The notes beneath the pieces are model-generated. The model was not told the origin of the DNA. It was given only the letters and a program-made list of their open reading frames with translations, and made no database searches. A stretch of DNA of 64,000 nt from NCBI RefSeq assembly GCF_000820305.1, contig NZ_CDBH01000021.1, forward strand, positions 101,886 to 165,885, given 5' to 3'. The stretch comes from Aeromonas dhakensis (GTDB lineage: Bacteria > Pseudomonadota > Gammaproteobacteria > Enterobacterales > Aeromonadaceae). A program made the position numbers and the translations under genes. This document shows positions 1-9,164 of this stretch, in pieces (the stretch's first letter is position 1; every line of letters starts with the position of its first letter).

Positions 1-351
1 GCCCTTGCGCAGGGTGCGGAACAGGAATACGCCGCCCAGTGCCAGCAGGGCGATCAGCAGGAAGTCCATCCCTTGCAGGCCTTCGAAGGCACCGCTGCCC
101 AGCAGGTAGGCGAACAGGCCGCCGGCCAGCAGACCACCCAGCAGACCACCCATCATGCCGCTCTTTTTCGGCGGGGTCTGGGCGCCCACGGTGGGGTTCT
201 TGGTGTCGACCGGCTTGGCGGCGGGCTGGGCCGGCGCCGTCTTGTAGCTCTTGCCGAAGGATTTGCCGCCGCCAAACTTCTTGGCTTCGGCGTGAGGTGC
301 CCCCAGGCCAATGGCCAGGATCACGGCAAACAGGGTCAGCATCTTTTTCAT
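1..351 (-). CDS. Tim44-like membrane protein, N-terminal part (cut by window edge)
   Basis: The first 117 codons of a minus-strand gene whose 3' end lies beyond the left edge. The N-terminus MKKMLTLFAVILAIGLGAPH reads as a signal peptide. It is followed by a Lys/Gly-rich stretch (KKFGGGKSFGKSYK), a Pro/Ala-rich linker, a Gly-rich hydrophobic segment (MMGGLLGGLLAGGLFAYLLG) and a second membrane segment (FLLIALLALGGVFLF) ending in basic residues. This layout matches bacterial Tim44-domain proteins, whose C-terminal Tim44/TIM44-like domain would lie outside the window. Function in bacteria is poorly defined, and an envelope role is inferred from the signal peptide and membrane segments. The assignment rests on architecture because the diagnostic domain is not visible. 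Confidence 0.7.
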   Translation of the reverse strand, partial: MKKMLTLFAVILAIGLGAPHAEAKKFGGGKSFGKSYKTAPAQPAAKPVDTKNPTVGAQTPPKKSGMMGGLLGGLLAGGLFAYLLGSGAFEGLQGMDFLLIALLALGGVFLFRTLRKG

Positions 352-536
352 TTTGACTCTTTTCACTCTCGTCTGTGGGTGGGGCATGCTCTGCTTTGGC
401 AAGCTCAGCGAGGCGCATGGCAGGCTGCATGTCCCTAAATGTGTCGCAGCTTGGGCCGATATGTACCATGATTGGCATGAATTATTCATGAACGAAGAAC
501 CACGTCGTGTGGGTGTCAATGGCAGGAGTGTGTCCC

Positions 537-638
537 ATGAAAAACAGACGGTTGAGCCGCAAGGAGCGCAAACTGCGCAGCAAAACCAGACAGAGCAAGG
601 GTGAACTGACCCTGGTCTGGCCCTTTATCGTGGTTTGA
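537..638 (+). CDS. 33-residue basic small ORF upstream of dnaB
   Basis: An ATG preceded by a good Shine-Dalgarno sequence (GGCAGGAG, about 9 bases upstream) opens a 33-codon frame ending in TGA. The peptide begins MKNRRLSRKERKLRSKTRQS and ends with a short hydrophobic tail (LTLVWPFIVV). The first two thirds carry 12 Lys/Arg residues, so the product would be very basic with a hydrophobic end. I do not recognise a family. It lies between the divergently oriented Tim44-like gene and dnaB, 152 bases before the dnaB start. The strong ribosome site and strongly patterned composition support a real small protein, but there is no homology evidence. Confidence 0.5.
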   Translation: MKNRRLSRKERKLRSKTRQSKGELTLVWPFIVV

Positions 639-790
639 GCCCCGTTTTGCGCGGCAACGGAGATCAGGAGGCGATGGCAGCAACCAACAGGAGGGCGGTT
701 GGGCCACAGAGAAGTGAATAGCGCGTATTTGCGCTCGCGATGGCGGGGTTTCTTTTGTAAAATTCCCGTCCCCTTCCCGCTGCGGTTTTT

Positions 791-2191
791 ATGTGTATGG
801 CAGAGCAAGTGACGGCGAAAAAAGACGCCAAGACACAACAGCTGAAAGTACCTCCCCACTCTTTTGAGGCCGAACAGTCCGTACTGGGCGGCCTGATGCT
901 GGACAACGAGGCCTGGGATCGGGTCGCCGAACGGGTGATCGACAAGGATTTCTACAGCCGCCCGCACCGCCTGATCTTCCAGGCCATGACCCGCCTCTCC
1001 AACGCGGGCAACCCCATCGACCTCATCACCCTGCAGGAGGAGCTCGAGCGCTCCGAGCAACTGGAGGAGGCCGGTGGCTTCGCCTATCTGGTGGAGATCG
1101 CCAAGAACACCCCGAGTGCCGCCAACATCAGCGCCTACGCCGAGATAGTGCGTGAGCGGGCGGTGGTGCGGGAGATGATCTCGGTCGCCAACGAGATAGT
1201 CGAAGCGGGTTACGAGCCCCAGGGCCGTACCTCCAACGATCTGCTGGATCTTGCCGAGAGCAAGGTGTTCCAGATCGCCGAGCAGCGCACCAGTGCCAAT
1301 GAGGGCCCCCAGCCGCTCAAGCTCATCCTCGAGCAGACCGTCGACAAGATTGAAGAGCTGTTCAAAACCCCCCACAACGGGGTGACCGGCGTCTCGTCCG
1401 GCTACAACGACCTGGACAAGATGACCGCTGGCCTGCAGCGCTCGGATCTGGTCATCGTCGCGGCCCGTCCCTCCATGGGCAAGACCACCTTTGCCATGAA
1501 CCTGTGCGAGCACGCAGCGCTCACCGCCGACAAGCCGGTGCTTATCTTCTCCCTCGAGATGCCCTCCGAGCAGATCATCATGCGTATGCTCGCCTCGGTG
1601 GGGCGCATCGACCAGACCAAGGTGCGGACCGGTCAGCTCGACGACGAGGATTGGGCCCGGCTCTCCTCCACCATGGGGCTGCTGCTGGAGAAGGGCAAGA
1701 TGTACATCGACGACTCCTCCGGCCTGACCCCGACCGAAGTGCGCTCGCGCGCCCGTCGGGTGGCGCGGGACAACGGCGGCATCAGCATGATCATGGTGGA
1801 CTACCTGCAACTGATGCGGGTGCCCAGCCTCTCCGACAACCGTACCCTGGAGATCGGTGAAATCTCCCGCTCCCTCAAGGCGCTGGCGAAAGAGCTGCAG
1901 TGCCCGGTAGTGGCGCTCTCCCAGCTGAACCGAAGCCTGGAACAGCGCGCCGACAAGCGTCCGGTCAACTCGGACCTTCGTGAATCGGGCTCCATCGAGC
2001 AGGATGCGGACTTGATCATGTTCATCTACCGCGACGAGGTCTATCACGACGACAGCCCCGACAAGGGGATCGCCGAGATCATCATCGGCAAACAGCGTAA
2101 CGGCCCCATCGGCCGGGTGCGGCTCACCTTCCAGGGGCAGTTCTCGCGTTTTGACAACTACGCGGGTCCGGCGTTTGATGATGACTACTGA
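791..2191 (+). CDS. dnaB: Replicative DNA helicase DnaB
   Basis: A 466-residue protein with the DnaB layout. An N-terminal helical domain (PHSFEAEQSVLGGLMLDNEA) that contacts primase is followed by a linker and a RecA-like ATPase core. The Walker A motif is ARPSMGKTTF, Walker B falls in MIMVDYLQLM, and the C-terminus is QFSRFDNYAGPAFDDDY. The protein forms the ring hexamer that unwinds DNA at the replication fork and recruits DnaG. The start is either ATG 791 or ATG 797 (MAEQV); neither has a strong ribosome site and the difference is two residues. It sits upstream of alr, the same order as in enterobacteria. A decayed second copy of its last codons lies just downstream. Confidence 0.97.
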   Translation: MCMAEQVTAKKDAKTQQLKVPPHSFEAEQSVLGGLMLDNEAWDRVAERVIDKDFYSRPHRLIFQAMTRLSNAGNPIDLITLQEELERSEQLEEAGGFAYLVEIAKNTPSAANISAYAEIVRERAVVREMISVANEIVEAGYEPQGRTSNDLLDLAESKVFQIAEQRTSANEGPQPLKLILEQTVDKIEELFKTPHNGVTGVSSGYNDLDKMTAGLQRSDLVIVAARPSMGKTTFAMNLCEHAALTADKPVLIFSLEMPSEQIIMRMLASVGRIDQTKVRTGQLDDEDWARLSSTMGLLLEKGKMYIDDSSGLTPTEVRSRARRVARDNGGISMIMVDYLQLMRVPSLSDNRTLEIGEISRSLKALAKELQCPVVALSQLNRSLEQRADKRPVNSDLRESGSIEQDADLIMFIYRDEVYHDDSPDKGIAEIIIGKQRNGPIGRVRLTFQGQFSRFDNYAGPAFDDDY

Positions 2192-2230
2192 TCATCAGGT
2201 GACCCGCTCTGCGTGCGTCACCCTGATGAT
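2191..2230 (+). repeat. Inverted repeat directly after dnaB stop
   Basis: The arms ATCATCAGGTGAC and GTCACCCTGATGAT pair over 13 bases with one bulged C and a 13-base loop. No T-run follows, so it is not a classic intrinsic terminator. It sits between the functional dnaB end and the decayed second dnaB tail. It may therefore be a transcript-end hairpin or an integration scar. Confidence 0.55.
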
Positions 2231-2241
2231 GGTAAAGAGAG

Positions 2242-2304
2242 TTCCATAAACAGTTTTCCCGGTTCGACAATTCTGCCGGTCCGGCCTTAGACGATGACAT
2301 TTGA
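2242..2304 (+). pseudogene. Decayed duplicate of the dnaB 3' end
   Basis: Twenty codons plus TGA, 113 bases downstream of the real dnaB stop, read FHKQFSRFDNSAGPALDDDI. The genuine C-terminus reads FQGQFSRFDNYAGPAFDDDY. Over the last 17 residues 14 are identical. At DNA level 40 of 54 bases match, and 11 of the 14 differences fall at third codon positions. That pattern shows the two copies diverged while under protein-level selection, so this is the tail of another functional dnaB allele and not a local copying slip. No start codon or upstream dnaB sequence accompanies it. It is most likely a scar of allele replacement or of an element that integrated at the dnaB 3' end. Confidence 0.8.
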
Positions 2305-2367
2305 GGGCTGACACCACCCGGTGCCTGACGCGTTGGCGCGTTATCATGCCCTCGTAAGGGAAAACAG

Positions 2368-3441
2368 ATGAAAGCGGCTATCGCCCAAATCAATACAGCG
2401 GCCCTGCGCCACAACCTCGCCGTGGTCAAACGCCACGCCCCCCAATGCAAGATCATTGCGGTGGTCAAGGCCAACGCCTATGGCCACGGTTTGCTGCCGG
2501 TTGCCCGTACCCTGGTGGATGCGGACGCCTACGCGGTGGCCCGCATCGAAGAGGCGCTGATGCTGCGCTCCTGCGCCGTGGTCAAGCCCATCGTGCTGCT
2601 GGAGGGCTTCTTCAGCGCCGCCGACCTGCCGGTGCTGGCGGCCAACAACCTGCAGACCGCGGTGCACACCTGGGAGCAGCTCGAAGCGCTGGAGCAGGCC
2701 GAGCTGCCTGCCCCCGTGGTAGCTTGGCTCAAGCTCGACACCGGCATGCACCGGCTCGGGGTACGGGCTGATGAGATGCCTGCCTTTATCGAGCGGCTCG
2801 GCAAGTGCAAGAACGTGGTGCAGCCGTTCAACATCATGACCCACTTCAGCCGCTCCGATGAGCTGGAGCAGCCCACCACCCGCGAGCAGATCGATCTGTT
2901 CAGCCAGCTGACCGCGCCGCTGTTGGGCGAGCGGGCCATGGCCAACTCGGCGGGCATCCTGGCCTGGCCGGATTCCCACTGCGACTGGGTGCGCCCGGGC
3001 GTCATTCTCTACGGCGTATCGCCCTTCCCCAATACGGTGGCGGCGGATTATGACCTGCAGCCGGTGATGACCCTCAAGACACAACTGATTGCGGTGCGGG
3101 ATCACAAGGCGGGCGAGCCGGTGGGCTATGGCGCCAACTGGGTGTCGGATCGCGATACCCGGCTCGGGGTCATCGCCATCGGTTACGGCGACGGTTATCC
3201 ACGGATGGCCCCCAACGGCACGCCTGTGCTGGTCAATGGCCGCATCGTACCCCTGGTGGGGCGGGTCTCCATGGACATGACCACGGTGGATCTCGGCCCA
3301 GGCGCCACCGACAAGGCCGGCGACGAGGCGGTGCTGTGGGGCGAGGGGCTGCCGGTGGAGCGGGTGGCCGATCAGATCGGCACCATCCCCTACGAGCTCA
3401 TCACCAAGCTCACCTCCCGCGTCTTTATGGAATACGTCTAG
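2368..3441 (+). CDS. alr: Alanine racemase
   Basis: A 357-residue fold-III PLP enzyme that interconverts L- and D-alanine, supplying D-Ala for peptidoglycan. The PLP lysine lies in the N-terminal motif [10 protein letters not shown] (Lys34). The second catalytic region includes GYGDGYPR and the Tyr-containing stretch following [10 protein letters not shown]. Length is typical of the family. The ATG is preceded by TAAGGGA at a suitable distance. It follows dnaB on the same strand, an order shared with Escherichia coli, and ends just before an intrinsic terminator. Whether this is the biosynthetic (Alr) or catabolic (DadX) paralog is judged only from the dnaB linkage. Confidence 0.95.
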   Translation: MKAAIAQINTAALRHNLAVVKRHAPQCKIIAVVKANAYGHGLLPVARTLVDADAYAVARIEEALMLRSCAVVKPIVLLEGFFSAADLPVLAANNLQTAVHTWEQLEALEQAELPAPVVAWLKLDTGMHRLGVRADEMPAFIERLGKCKNVVQPFNIMTHFSRSDELEQPTTREQIDLFSQLTAPLLGERAMANSAGILAWPDSHCDWVRPGVILYGVSPFPNTVAADYDLQPVMTLKTQLIAVRDHKAGEPVGYGANWVSDRDTRLGVIAIGYGDGYPRMAPNGTPVLVNGRIVPLVGRVSMDMTTVDLGPGATDKAGDEAVLWGEGLPVERVADQIGTIPYELITKLTSRVFMEYV

Positions 3442-3462
3442 CTGCCGTGAGCGCCAAACGTG

Positions 3463-3490
3463 AAAAAGCCCCGCATGCGGGGCTTTTTTT
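3463..3490 (+). terminator. Intrinsic terminator after alr
   Basis: The hairpin AAAGCCCCGCATGCGGGGCTTT is followed by a seven-base T-run. It ends the dnaB-alr side. Read on the minus strand it has an A/T-rich end as well, so it may also stop transcription from yfhL. Confidence 0.9.
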
Positions 3491-3519
3491 ATGATGTTGT
3501 TGCGACCTGCAGCTTCTTC

Positions 3520-5134
<1,615 letters not shown>

Positions 5135-5353
5135 GTCGGACTCTTATGTCTGATTGCAAATCAGGACGGCGCCACCTGATGGCGTCGTATGGGTTGAGCT
5201 GCGCCGGGAGTGGAGACTCACACCGCACACCCGGTCACGGCATACCCGGCATCGGCCGGATAAACGGGGTGCGAGATTGTACTCGCCCTCACCGCATCAT
5301 GCAATTTGGCAGGGAATCATCCCCGGCGCGAGTCGACGGGTAAAATGGGCCGC

Positions 5354-6064
5354 TCAGGCCCAGCGGGAGAGGGGGGAAGGCATGGCGTAGGCGTAGCCCT
5401 GCTGATAGTCGCAGCCGAGCCGGTTGGCTGTCTCGATGTGCTGCAGGGTTTCGACCCCTTCGCACACCACCTTGATGCCAAGCCGCTGCAGGTACTCCAC
5501 CAGACCGGTCAGCATGCGCAGGGCATGGGGTGTCTTGCTGGCTTGCAGCAGCAGGGAGCGATCCAGCTTGATGATCTCGTAGGGTAGCGCCATCACTCGC
5601 TGGAAGTTGCAGGCTTGGGTGCCAAAATCGTCGTAGGCGATGTGGGCACCGTGCTCGCGCAGCACCTCGATCAGCGCCCGATGCGGAGGGTGCAGTGGGG
5701 CGTGCTCCAGCACCTCGAACCAGATCTCGATCCCCAGCTTGCGCGCCTGCATCAGCACCAGCAGCAACAGGTTCTGATAGGTGGGGCTGCTCAGGGTCGG
5801 GTTGAGGTTGATGGAGAGCAGATAGGAGCCCACCTTTGCCAGGGTCGGTAGATCTCGCATGACGGCTCTGAGCATGACGATGTCCAGATGCAATGTCTGC
5901 TCCTCACTGAGAGAGGTAAAGTCGATGCCCTGATAGCTCAGCAGCGCCGGATCCCAGCGTCTGGCCAGCACCTCATAACCCTTGACCTGATGGTCCCGCC
6001 CTATGATCGGCTGATAGAAGGGCACAGCAAGCTCGGCCACCGGGATGCTTGCCATGTCACTCAT
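5354..6064 (-). CDS. Stand-alone EAL-domain cyclic-di-GMP phosphodiesterase
   Basis: A 236-residue protein consisting only of an EAL domain. The signature is YEVLAR (EVL in place of EAL), followed by SINLNP, the catalytic Glu in WFEVLEH, DDFGTQ, IIKLDRS, CEGVET and a terminal QGY. All metal and catalytic positions I can identify are kept, so c-di-GMP hydrolysis is likely. I chose ATG 6064 because AGAAGAG lies upstream. A GTG at 6100 would add 12 residues. No GGDEF, sensor domain or signal peptide is present. It lies alone between trhP and a long gene-free stretch, so its pathway is unknown. Confidence 0.85.
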   Translation of the reverse strand: MSDMASIPVAELAVPFYQPIIGRDHQVKGYEVLARRWDPALLSYQGIDFTSLSEEQTLHLDIVMLRAVMRDLPTLAKVGSYLLSINLNPTLSSPTYQNLLLLVLMQARKLGIEIWFEVLEHAPLHPPHRALIEVLREHGAHIAYDDFGTQACNFQRVMALPYEIIKLDRSLLLQASKTPHALRMLTGLVEYLQRLGIKVVCEGVETLQHIETANRLGCDYQQGYAYAMPSPLSRWA

Positions 6065-6831
6065 TGGGTACTCTTCTTGAAATGCAAACACGGCACTCAC
6101 CTGTTGACGGATATGGCCGTGGATAATAGCGGAGGGAGCGCGGAATGTTCTGTAGGAATTCTCTGATAATATGGATGAGTTAGCCGGCTGGATATATGGA
6201 TGTGCCTCGATGAAATATATTTTTTATATAAAATCAATACTTCCTGACTGCAGGTAATCATGCAGAAGAGAAGTTAACCGGATGCTGGCATTAAATAACA
6301 GCGCCTAAATGTCGGCTTGAACAAGTATGTCAACGCTGTATGGCAGGTCAGCATGATTTGGTAACAATTGGGCACGCAAACTGGCGGGTGCCAAGGTGTT
6401 GGTGAGGGTTGCCATTCGTTGGATTACCCGTTAGCTGGCCTGCCTTGGTCACCACCTGAGCAGAGCAAAGTCGGCAGGACTTAGGTGGCGTTCCCTCTGG
6501 GGTCATCAACCAGGCCAGCAGGGGAGGGGCAAATCGAATGTTTATGAGAAACAGACTTGGTGACTGACAAAAAATATTGATGGCGAGTTTTCAATGTATT
6601 TTATCAAGGTTGTTTTCATGGAATCATAGCTTGGCGGGATATTTCGCAGGGATAATGATAGGGGGATTGTGGTGGGAATTGAAGAAATGTACTACCTGGT
6701 TGAGAAAATATATCCAGCCGCATGGCCAGCTATAGTGAGTAGCTTGTAGCAAAAGTCTTGGACATAACTTTTAAAATAAACGCCGATATTGAATTCATTT
6801 CTGCATGTAACGGTATCGCGGGCACTGACTA
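6065..6831. other. Gene-free, AT-richer interval
   Basis: Neither strand has a convincing gene in this 767-base interval. Composition is more AT-rich than the flanks, especially at 6200-6300 and 6530-6800. The only visible structure is the nested pair of stems at 6434-6519, listed separately. The interval could hold regulatory DNA or the remains of a lost gene. Confidence 0.6.
6434..6519. other. Nested stem structure in intergenic DNA (possible structured RNA)
   Basis: Two nested complementary pairs can be seen. GCTGGCCTG (6434-6442) pairs with CAGGCCAGC (6511-6519) over nine bases with no mismatch. Inside it CCACCTGAG (6452-6460) pairs with CTTAGGTGG (6480-6488) with one G-T pair. The apical loop is 19 bases. 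No known RNA family is recognised and no T-run follows. Confidence 0.4.
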
Positions 6832-7104
6832 TCAGCGGGCAATGGCCTCAAGCGGCTGCAATGGGGTTTTGCGCTGTTCTGGCTCTATGGCCTGTGCCAG
6901 CCAGTCCCAGTCGAGCAGGGGGGTGTCGGCCTTGAAGCGCTGATAGGCGAGGCCCTTGTCGACCGTCAGGAACAGGGTGGTCGGCAAGCCGATGCGGTTG
7001 ATATAACGCACCATCACCTCACCCCGGTAGCTGGTCAGCCGCTGCTGCAACTGCTGCAGGTTCAATCCTTTCGCCTGCCCTGCTTCATCCCAGATCTCAA
7101 ACAT
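6832..7104 (-). CDS. Hypothetical 90-residue protein
   Basis: An unrecognised small soluble protein beginning MFEIWDEAGQAKGLNLQQLQ and containing the hydrophobic strand VMVRYINRIGLPTTLFLTVD. I chose ATG 7104 because AAGGA lies seven bases upstream; ATG 7110 is too close to it. The predicted mix of amphipathic helices and a beta segment suggests a compact globular protein. It lies between the gene-free interval and the tRNA-Tyr cluster, transcribed in the same direction as the tRNAs but separated from them by a terminator. No function can be given. Confidence 0.6.
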   Translation of the reverse strand: MFEIWDEAGQAKGLNLQQLQQRLTSYRGEVMVRYINRIGLPTTLFLTVDKGLAYQRFKADTPLLDWDWLAQAIEPEQRKTPLQPLEAIAR

Positions 7105-7204
7105 GGTCATGTCCTTGAACGATATGGCAATACTGTTTCCAAAAGCGGGCCCACAGGCAATTGTCAGATCTGACAGTGTCAAATGGATAGATGCGTGAAA
7201 AGCG

Positions 7205-7229
7205 AAAACCCGGCACTAGGCCGGGTTTT
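7205..7229 (-). terminator. Intrinsic terminator after tRNA-Tyr cluster
   Basis: AAAACCCGGCACTAGGCCGGGTTTT forms a near-perfect hairpin with A/T runs on both sides. It lies 10 bases past the last tRNA-Tyr in the direction of transcription. Confidence 0.85.
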
Positions 7230-7238
7230 CTTGAATGA

Positions 7239-7323
7239 TGGTGGAGGGAGAAGGATTCGAACCTTCGAAGGCAGAGCCGTCAGATTTACAGTCTGATCCC
7301 TTTGGCCGCTCGGGAACCCCTCC
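7239..7323 (-). tRNA. tRNA-Tyr (GTA), copy 3 in transcription order
   Basis: 85 bases including encoded CCA. On the minus strand it begins GGAGGGGTTCCCGAGCGGCC. It has a long class II variable arm and the anticodon loop CTGTAAA (anticodon GTA). The T arm contains GGTTCGAATCC. The acceptor pairs GGAGGG with CCCTCC. Its sequence is identical to that of the other two copies in this cluster. Confidence 0.97.
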
Positions 7324-7354
7324 ACAGGGGTACTACACAAATTGTTCAGGAATA

Positions 7355-7439
7355 TGGTGGAGGGAGAAGGATTCGAACCTTCGAAGGCAGAGCCGTCAGA
7401 TTTACAGTCTGATCCCTTTGGCCGCTCGGGAACCCCTCC
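7355..7439 (-). tRNA. tRNA-Tyr (GTA), copy 2 in transcription order
   Basis: An 85-base copy identical to its neighbours, separated from copy 3 by a 31-base spacer and from copy 1 by a 31-base spacer. Anticodon GTA, class II variable arm and CCA are all encoded. Confidence 0.97.
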
Positions 7440-7470
7440 ACGGGGTATTTTCCTGATTGTTGCACTTGAA

Positions 7471-7555
7471 TGGTGGAGGGAGAAGGATTCGAACCTTCGA
7501 AGGCAGAGCCGTCAGATTTACAGTCTGATCCCTTTGGCCGCTCGGGAACCCCTCC
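7471..7555 (-). tRNA. tRNA-Tyr (GTA), first copy of the transcript
   Basis: An 85-base tRNA-Tyr identical to the other two, and the promoter-proximal one of the cluster. Anticodon GTA, with encoded CCA. A promoter with a GC-rich discriminator lies immediately upstream on the minus strand. Confidence 0.97.
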
Positions 7556-7570
7556 CCAAGTGCGAGGCGC

Positions 7571-7598
7571 ATACTATCAGATCTTCGCTCTTTGTGAA
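7571..7598 (-). promoter_or_regulatory. Probable tRNA-Tyr promoter
   Basis: On the minus strand TTCACA and TAGTAT are spaced 16 bases apart. A GC-rich discriminator (GCGCCTCGC), typical of stringently controlled stable-RNA promoters, follows. The start point would fall just before the first tRNA. The rest of the 7556-7885 interval shows no gene. Confidence 0.5.
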
Positions 7599-7885
7599 CC
7601 CCTTGCGGGCATATCTGGCGACAAAAAAGTATCATTCGGTCATTTTTTGATATTTGTCGCTCATTTTTCACGCTTATCAACGACTTCCCTGCTGCTGTCT
7701 GGCATTGATCAGGATGGTGGCGAGGTGTCGCACCAGCCGGTTGCCATCAGGCAGCGTTTTATACTGAAAAATTCACCTTATTTTGTAAGTGTGATGGCTG
7801 ACCGCTTCACTGATGGACATTGCTGCTGCCGCATTTTACTCTCGCCATGTTATTCAACTGTTAACATGGATTGTGGACTTCTCCT

Positions 7886-9118
7886 ATGCAGGCTCTCGAT
7901 ATCGCCGTGTTGCGCGGCCAGTTCCCCGCTCTCAATCAGCTGGTTGAAGGCAAAACCCCCGTTTTTTTTGACGGCCCCGGCGGGGCCCAGGTGCCACACG
8001 CCGTGCTCACGGCCATGACAGATTACCTCGGCCGCTTCAACGCCAATCTGGGCGGCCCCTTTTTCTCGGCCAGGGCGACCGAGCAGCAGGCCCTGCGGGC
8101 CAGGCTGGCGGTGGCGGCCTTGCTGGGGGCGGAGCGGGCTGAAGAGATAGTGTTCGGCGCCAACTTCACCACCCTGACCTTTGCGCTGAGTCGTGCCTTG
8201 GCCAGAGAGTGGCAGGCGGGGGACGAGATTATCGTCAGCGCGCTCGATCACTACTCCAACGTCTCCAGCTGGCAGCAAGCGGCAGCGGATCGCGGCGTGG
8301 TAGTGCATCAGGCAAGAGTAGATGTGACGACCGGGGGGTTGGACTATGCGCATCTGTTCAGCCTGCTCGGGCCCAAAACCCGGCTGGTGGCGGTGACGGC
8401 GGCCTCCAACACCACAGGCACTCTGGTCGATATTCCGCGTATCGCCGATGCGGTGCACGGGGTGGGGGCCCTGCTCTATGTAGATGCGGTGCACTTTGCG
8501 CCCCATGAGCGCATCGACGTGCAGGCCTGGGATTGCGACTTCCTCGGTTGCTCCGCCTACAAGTTTTTCGGCCCGCACCTCGGCATCCTCTTCGGCAAGC
8601 ATCGCCACCTGGCGCATTTCACCCCCTACAAAGTCGAGCCGGCCAAAAATGTGGCGCCCTACAAGTGGGAAACCGGTACCCAGAGCTGGGAGGCGCTGGC
8701 CGGAGTAGAAGCGACCGTAGAGTATCTGGCCTCCTTGTCCGGGCTGGACGGCACTGAGCATGAGCTGGAAGCTCGCCTCGATCTGGCGTTTGCCCGCAGC
8801 CAGGCCCATGAGCGGCAGCTCAGCGAGCATTTGCTGGCCAGGCTGGTTGAGCGCCCCTGGTTCACCCTGCACGGCATTCAGGGCAGCAAGGGGCGCACTC
8901 CTACCTTCGCCCTCACTTCAAGCCGGCATAGTCCGGCCGAGATGGCCGAGTTTCTGGGGCAACATCAGGTATGCAGTTGGGCCGGCCACTTCTATGCCTT
9001 GGCGCTGGTGGAGCAGCTGGGGGTGAGCGACGGTGTACTGCGAATAGGCTGCATGCACTACAACACCTCGGCGGAGATTGATCGCCTGTTCGCCCTGCTC
9101 GACGATATGCCGCATTGA
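7886..9118 (+). CDS. Cysteine desulfurase-like class V aminotransferase
   Basis: A 410-residue PLP enzyme of the NifS/CsdA-like class V family. The PLP lysine lies in SAYKFFGPH. Upstream motifs are LDHYSN, ASNTTGTLVDI and VDAVHFAPH, where the Asp binds the pyridine nitrogen. It most resembles the uncharacterised cysteine-desulfurase-like subgroup (TIGR01976 type). It lacks the usual catalytic-cysteine loop context I would expect in a true IscS, so the substrate is uncertain. ATG 7886 is chosen; a TTG at 7871 would add five residues. The gene stands alone between the tRNA-Tyr cluster and the convergent chemotaxis cluster. Confidence 0.85.
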   Translation: MQALDIAVLRGQFPALNQLVEGKTPVFFDGPGGAQVPHAVLTAMTDYLGRFNANLGGPFFSARATEQQALRARLAVAALLGAERAEEIVFGANFTTLTFALSRALAREWQAGDEIIVSALDHYSNVSSWQQAAADRGVVVHQARVDVTTGGLDYAHLFSLLGPKTRLVAVTAASNTTGTLVDIPRIADAVHGVGALLYVDAVHFAPHERIDVQAWDCDFLGCSAYKFFGPHLGILFGKHRHLAHFTPYKVEPAKNVAPYKWETGTQSWEALAGVEATVEYLASLSGLDGTEHELEARLDLAFARSQAHERQLSEHLLARLVERPWFTLHGIQGSKGRTPTFALTSSRHSPAEMAEFLGQHQVCSWAGHFYALALVEQLGVSDGVLRIGCMHYNTSAEIDRLFALLDDMPH

Positions 9119-9122
9119 AACA

Positions 9123-9149
9123 ACACAGCCCGGTCAGGCCGGGCTGTGT
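9123..9149. terminator. Hairpin between convergent genes
   Basis: ACACAGCCCGG and CCGGGCTGTGT form an 11-base perfect stem with a five-base loop, placed between the convergent aminotransferase gene and cheB. T-runs are weak on both sides. It probably acts as a bidirectional transcript end. Confidence 0.6.
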
Positions 9150-9164
9150 CACCTCATTTGTCTG

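Noticed and set aside
482..2047. Long 521-codon open frame antisense to dnaB
   Set aside because: It is the mirror of a highly conserved dnaB in GC-rich DNA. Its translation is His/Gly/Leu-rich without any domain and has no ribosome site.
5354..6064. EAL protein suspected to be inactive because EVL replaces EAL
   Set aside because: Other catalytic positions (SINLNP, WFEVLE, DDFG, IIKLD, EGVET) are intact, and EVL is a common variant, so activity is likely.
7235..7650. Repeated frames containing GEGFEPSKAEPSDLQS across 7.2-7.6 kb, looking like a protein repeat or CRISPR-like array
   Set aside because: They are translations of the three tRNA-Tyr copies. Each unit folds as a tRNA with encoded CCA and there are only three units with short spacers.
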